Of a stretch of DNA of 9,230 bases, positions 6,663 to 9,230 are shown in pieces (the first letter of the stretch is position 1; each line of letters begins with the position of its first letter). The position numbers and the translations under genes were made by a program. The stretch covers positions 1 through 9,230 of the forward strand of contig CALFLJ010000091.1 in assembly GCA_937880335.1 (NCBI GenBank). Reading direction: 5' to 3'. The DNA is from an uncultured Succinatimonas sp. (GTDB taxonomy: Bacteria; Pseudomonadota; Gammaproteobacteria; Enterobacterales; Succinivibrionaceae). Under the pieces are notes generated by a model, which was not told the DNA's origin, did no database searches, and saw nothing but the letters and a program-made list of their open reading frames with translations.

Positions 6663-6691
6663 ATTATATAACAAGGTAAAAAAAAACTCAG
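6663..6691 (-). promoter_or_regulatory. infA promoter candidate
   Basis: On the minus strand CTGAGT (complement of 6686-6691) and TATAAT (complement of 6663-6668) are separated by exactly 17 bases, giving a leader of about 60 nt. The spacer begins with eight T; together with the last base of the -35 this makes a run of nine (6678-6686). A/T tracts further upstream (6695-6698, 6704-6716, 6723-6730) could act as an UP element. Confidence 0.6.
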
Positions 6692-6700
6692 TAATTTTCG

Positions 6701-6730
6701 CATAAAAAAAGTTTTTATGGGCTTTTTTTT
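6701..6730 (+). other. AT-only hairpin and T8 run upstream of infA
   Basis: CATAAAAA (6701-6708) pairs with TTTTTATG (6712-6719), followed by GGC and eight T (6723-6730). It looks like a weak plus-strand terminator, but no plus-strand gene precedes it. It may only be the A/T-tract region of the infA promoter. Confidence 0.3.
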
Positions 6731-6764
6731 AGCATTTAGTTGCTGTTTTTATAAAAATATTAAA

Positions 6765-6859
6765 ACAAAACCTATTAAGGTGCTTATAGTTTTTTTAGAT
6801 TTTAAAGATGTTAAAACTTGATAATGGCACAATGAAAATGTCGATAAGTTAGGTTTTGT
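6765..6859. other. Long-range inverted repeat, possible structured element
   Basis: ACAAAACCTA (6765-6774) and TAGGTTTTGT (6850-6859) are perfect 10-base complements 75 bases apart. Inside, CTTAT (from 6783) can pair with ATAAG (6844-6848), and TTTTAA-N5-TTAAAA gives a central 6-bp hairpin. The nesting suggests one folded element in the 394-bp gap upstream of infA. I see no terminator, known RNA family or coding content in it; chance pairing in AT-rich DNA is possible. Confidence 0.35.
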
Positions 6860-6878
6860 GCATATGTATGTAAAATGT

Positions 6879-6950
6879 TTAGGCTTTAGTTAAATGATTT
6901 TTTTGATTATCTTTAGGTGAGATTGTTGATCTTTTAAAACCTTGGCCCAT
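6879..6950 (-). pseudogene. Short protein-like frame, possible gene remnant
   Basis: A 23-codon frame from an ATG at 6950 reads MGQGFKRSTISPKDNQ and ends KNHLTKA. The frame is open for ten more codons upstream, back to a TGA. Its composition (hydrophilic, basic) is unlike random AT-rich translation, but it has no good ribosome site. With the fragment at 6956-7018, in another frame, it may be the decayed 3' end of a gene. It is short enough that chance cannot be excluded. Confidence 0.2.
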
Positions 6951-6955
6951 TTTCT

Positions 6956-7018
6956 TTAAATTTGCTCCATAATTATGTCATCACTCTCTTTTACTGTGTC
7001 AATATCAAAATTATACAT
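6956..7018 (-). pseudogene. Frame-shifted tail overlapping the 138-residue gene
   Basis: In the frame next to the 138-residue protein, 20 codons read MYNFDIDTVKESDDIIMEQI. They overlap the last eight codons and stop of that gene and continue 35 bases past it. The acidic, hydrophilic stretch directly after the last membrane helix would make a natural cytoplasmic tail if one frameshift near 7010-7018 were undone. It could also be a chance frame or the end of a different, lost gene. Confidence 0.25.
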
Positions 7019-7407
7019 ACAATATAGCTAAACCATCCTATTGTTGTAATTACAAGAACAACTAAGACTTTAACTGATTTTAAGTATAATCTGTATAAAT
7101 AAATAATAGAAATGCTCGATGTAATAATGCATGCTATGAAAAAAAATATACTTAACAGACAAATAAGAAATTCAAAATTTTTTAATTCAATTCGAGGAAA
7201 ATATAGAAGAAGTATATAAGTGCCTATAAATAACCATCCTAACATGCCGACATAATATCCACACTTAGCACATTTAAATACATTATTATTCACTGTTGTA
7301 TCGCTTAACTTTTCACGCATTGAAATAAGTTTTAGTTGGCAAAGGAATAAAGCCAGAGACGATATAAATGATACGAATGGAGCGAGAAATGCTAATAAAA
7401 TCCACAT
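6991..7407 (-). CDS. Small membrane protein with a CxxC motif, unknown
   Basis: I do not recognise this 138-residue protein. It has four hydrophobic segments (about 2-25, 53-70, 79-105, 112-136). The loop between the first two is polar and holds CAKCGYY (C46, C49), like half of a zinc ribbon or a redox pair. On the minus strand AAGG lies eight bases before the ATG at 7407, a reasonable ribosome site, so the start is well supported. The C-terminus runs straight out of the last helix and stops abruptly. A hydrophilic frame in another register continues (6956-7018), so the 3' end may be frame-shifted. It follows the 370-residue membrane protein gene by 157 bases on the same strand and could share its transcript. 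Confidence 0.55.
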   Translation of the reverse strand: MWILLAFLAPFVSFISSLALFLCQLKLISMREKLSDTTVNNNVFKCAKCGYYVGMLGWLFIGTYILLLYFPRIELKNFEFLICLLSIFFFIACIITSSISIIYLYRLYLKSVKVLVVLVITTIGWFSYIVCIILILTQ

Positions 7408-7464
7408 AAGCTTTGCCTTAACCTTTTAATCAGACTTTTAAATTTCTAGACATTTTAAAATGCA

Positions 7465-7569
7465 TTAGAATATTGGATAGTTTTGTTGTTTACGTGGTTC
7501 TAAATGAACCTTGTAGTTCTGATAAAGCTTATAGGCCAAATCAGGGTTATAGAATAATATAGATTTAAC
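7465..7569 (-). pseudogene. Frame-shifted 3' continuation of the 370-residue membrane protein
   Basis: Directly at the stop of the 370-residue gene, the +1 frame opens and gives 34 codons ending at a TAA at 7465-7467. They include the non-random stretch NPDLAYKLYQNYKVHLEP, then RKQQNYPIF. There is no ATG and no ribosome site, so it cannot be an independent gene of the usual kind. Removing one base around GATTGTTAA (7565-7573) would join it to the main protein as LKSD-VKSILFYNPD. The simplest reading is a single-base insertion that truncated the gene. Confidence 0.4.
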
Positions 7570-8677
7570 AATCAGATTTTAGATCGTGAGTTTGAATATT
7601 GAAAAATGAGCCATTGTTATCTAACAATTCTACAACAGAACTTTTATGCTTATTTAGGCTTACAGGGTGGTTAAGCATACTTTGTCTTTTTTGTATCTGA
7701 TCAAATCTGTCTAATGAGATGGCACTAACTGCGATTACGGAAAATGCCACTGCAATTGCGTATATTTTTTTATTTGTTTTAGATGAGAAACTAAAGTATA
7801 AAGGATGACAGAGAAATGATAGACCAATCTGCAATGTTAAAACTAAGTAGGGTAGAGTAATAAAAATAAGTACCATGTATACGTCATATACACGCAAAAA
7901 ATAGTATTGGCCATCGAAAGAGTATAGTCCCAAAATACTTACCAAAAAAGTTAGAATATATAATCCAACAGTTATTAGCAGTTGATTGTTGGATTTGAGT
8001 TTATAAACCTTCTTAATGTAAACGGAGCATAGGTAAAAGCTTGTGCATGGAATTAGTAATGCATAAGAAATAAACAGGCAGATTGCCTTTGCAGGGAAGA
8101 GTTCAACGTGAATTTCAGCTGCAGGAGAAAAATTACATTCGTATACATCAATGTTTATTGCAGTATGTGTTGCGATAAAGAAAATAACGTAGTTTATAAA
8201 CAAAACTCCCGATAGTTGCGCAAACAGAGCTTTTTCCCTTTTAGCTAAAGCTGCAAAAATACAAAATGATGGAATTATGTAAATAACATAGAATTCGATG
8301 ATGTTTGCAGGATAATGCAAACCGCCTGAATTATTTACGTAGTAAGTAGTTCCTTGTGGAAGCATTGTCAGGGAAAATATAGCACAGATTATAACTGTTA
8401 AAGCAAATATGAAATAGCATAATCTGTTTGAAAATGCAGGATCTTTTATAGGGAAAATAACTAAAAAAAAAGGAAAAATACATACAGCAAAGAAAAAAAA
8501 GGCGATAAACATTGCTAAGGAAGCAAATCCACCTAGAGCAGAATCTATTACTCCGCCGGTAAAATAAATAGTTGCAAAAAAACAAAATAAAGCTATTAAA
8601 GGTAACAAAATAAATCGCAAAGAAACGATCAAAGCATTTTGCCTATAGCTTTCTGGGTCTAATTTAAGAAATTTCAT
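7565..8677 (-). CDS. Multi-pass membrane protein, unknown, possibly 3'-truncated by frameshift
   Basis: I do not recognise this 370-residue protein. It has about nine to ten hydrophobic segments from residue 15 to about 325, followed by a hydrophilic tail (326-370) that ends oddly in HDLKSDC. Polar loops are short; one near 110-122 (YYVNNSGGLHYPA) and one near 175-195 are likely to be outside the membrane. No transporter or enzyme motif is visible. The start is uncertain: there is no clear Shine-Dalgarno before the ATG at 8677. A promoter-like pair lies at 8697-8725. A coding-like continuation in the next frame (7465-7569) suggests a lost C-terminus. A membrane domain followed by a linker with this kind of Y/P-rich sequence is seen in LTA-synthase or phosphoethanolamine-transferase-like enzymes, which would place a missing catalytic domain next; that is a weak inference. 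Confidence 0.5.
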   Translation of the reverse strand: MKFLKLDPESYRQNALIVSLRFILLPLIALFCFFATIYFTGGVIDSALGGFASLAMFIAFFFFAVCIFPFFLVIFPIKDPAFSNRLCYFIFALTVIICAIFSLTMLPQGTTYYVNNSGGLHYPANIIEFYVIYIIPSFCIFAALAKREKALFAQLSGVLFINYVIFFIATHTAINIDVYECNFSPAAEIHVELFPAKAICLFISYALLIPCTSFYLCSVYIKKVYKLKSNNQLLITVGLYILTFLVSILGLYSFDGQYYFLRVYDVYMVLIFITLPYLVLTLQIGLSFLCHPLYFSFSSKTNKKIYAIAVAFSVIAVSAISLDRFDQIQKRQSMLNHPVSLNKHKSSVVELLDNNGSFFNIQTHDLKSDC

Positions 8678-8696
8678 TTTTATTGCGCCACTTTTT

Positions 8697-8725
8697 ATTT
8701 AAAGAATAGAGTGTGACCGTTTCAA
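8697..8725 (-). promoter_or_regulatory. Candidate promoter of the 370-residue membrane protein gene
   Basis: On the minus strand TTGAAA (complement of 8720-8725) and TTAAAT (complement of 8697-8702) are 17 bases apart. The -35 is good; the -10 is a 4/6 match. The transcript would start only about 10-15 bases before the ATG, giving a very short leader without a ribosome site, which fits the missing Shine-Dalgarno. Confidence 0.35.
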
Positions 8726-9042
8726 AAAATAAATCACTTTTTTTAATGTTTTAAATGCAAAAGTTTAGTTCTTTATTTTTTGATAAATTGTCTTTAATCT
8801 TTGAGATTTAAGAATTTTTATATAACAAAATCACCATTTTTAGAGTTTTCATAAGTCTATTTTGCAACTTTCTGAAACTTTAATCTTTGATGCATAACGC
8901 ATATTCAATATAAACTTTAAATTGATTTTTTATAATATCACAGTTATTTTTTATCTATAGTCTCAAACAGAGCCTGTAAGTTCCTTATGAACATATGCCA
9001 TGATCTGCATTATGATCTAATAATGTGTGTGCAATTTAATCT

Positions 9043-9120
9043 GCAAATTAAGCCCTAGGATAAAAAGACTCATCATATGAGAGCATAGTTAAGACTAGTA
9101 TAGAGGACCCTTAATTTTGC
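9043..9120. ncRNA. Possible structured RNA or hairpin-flanked element
   Basis: GCAAATTAAG (9043-9052) pairs with CTTAATTTTGC (9110-9120), a 10-bp stem with one bulged T. Inside are CTCAT-CAT-ATGAG (9069-9081) and TAGT-TAAG-ACTA (9086-9097), so the 78 bases can be drawn as a stem with two inner hairpins. I see no match to tRNA or a riboswitch class I know, and no U-tract follows. AT-rich background weakens the case. Confidence 0.25.
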
Positions 9121-9230
9121 CTTATCTTTAGTTTTATAAAAAGCATTCAGCAAAGAATATTAAAATCGACAATTCTGTAACTTTTCTCTTACTTAACTAA
9201 TTTAGAAGAATTAGCCTTCCTTTTACAATA

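Larger units (their letters stand above)
8678..9230. other. AT-rich stretch without recognisable genes
   Basis: These 553 bases contain no convincing coding frame on either strand, no tRNA and no insertion-sequence ends that I can see. They hold the promoter candidate at 8697-8725, the long-range stem at 9043-9120 and a small hairpin CTAATT-N6-AATTAG (9197-9214). A gene may begin or end beyond the right edge. Confidence 0.5.

Noticed and set aside
8331..8585. 84-codon frame within the 370-residue membrane protein
   Set aside because: Same strand, shifted register, no ribosome site; low-complexity shadow of membrane helices.
9043..9120. tRNA at the folded element
   Set aside because: No T-loop consensus, no standard anticodon arm and no CCA or acceptor geometry.
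1..9230. Insertion sequence or integrase-type mobile element
   Set aside because: No transposase or integrase motifs and no paired terminal repeats flanking a gene were found, although hsdR and the right-hand locus may be accessory.

Overview
The window looks like chromosome of an AT-rich gammaproteobacterium. The best evidence is an intact infA whose product is close to Escherichia coli IF-1 along almost its whole length. Together with the low GC content, a type I restriction R subunit, a signal-peptide flavodoxin, an iron-type alcohol dehydrogenase and a YczE-like membrane protein, a gut anaerobe such as a member of the Succinivibrionaceae is my best guess. The family placement is inference; only 'gammaproteobacterium' is well supported.

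Layout. Positions 1-2428 (+) hold the 3' part of a type I restriction HsdR gene that enters from the left edge and ends just before a strong hairpin. Positions 2429-2705 are a non-coding leader with a 10-bp-periodic CATAAG repeat, a second hairpin, a candidate -10 box and a T9/(TC)5 tract beside a ribosome binding site. Positions 2706-3311 (+) encode an exported flavodoxin. It converges with a ZIP-family metal transporter at 3386-4183 (-). That transporter is divergent from a YqhD-type alcohol/aldehyde dehydrogenase at 4365-5531 (+). The shared 181-bp intergenic region carries two perfect inverted repeats around the dehydrogenase -10 box, which suggests a regulated promoter. The dehydrogenase converges with a YczE/YitT-like membrane protein (5566-6279, -), and its Rho-independent terminator lies inside the 3' coding end of that gene. 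Next come infA (6378-6596, -) and its promoter.

The right third is different. It holds two unrecognised membrane proteins on the minus strand (6991-7407 and 7565-8677), long AT-rich spacers and signs of decay. The 370-residue protein has a protein-like continuation of 34 codons in the neighbouring frame just past its stop. The 138-residue protein is followed by two short protein-like stretches in two other frames. The likeliest reading is an accessory locus undergoing pseudogenisation, possibly the membrane half of a larger envelope enzyme. About 550 bases at the right end have no recognisable gene but contain a long-range stem that might mark a structured RNA.

The genes are mostly single units with their own signals rather than one operon. 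The redox genes (flavodoxin, dehydrogenase) and the ZIP transporter are neighbours, but nothing in the sequence shows that they act together. I found no complete new system. The strongest leads are the dehydrogenase operator region, the broken membrane-protein locus and the two candidate structured intergenic elements.
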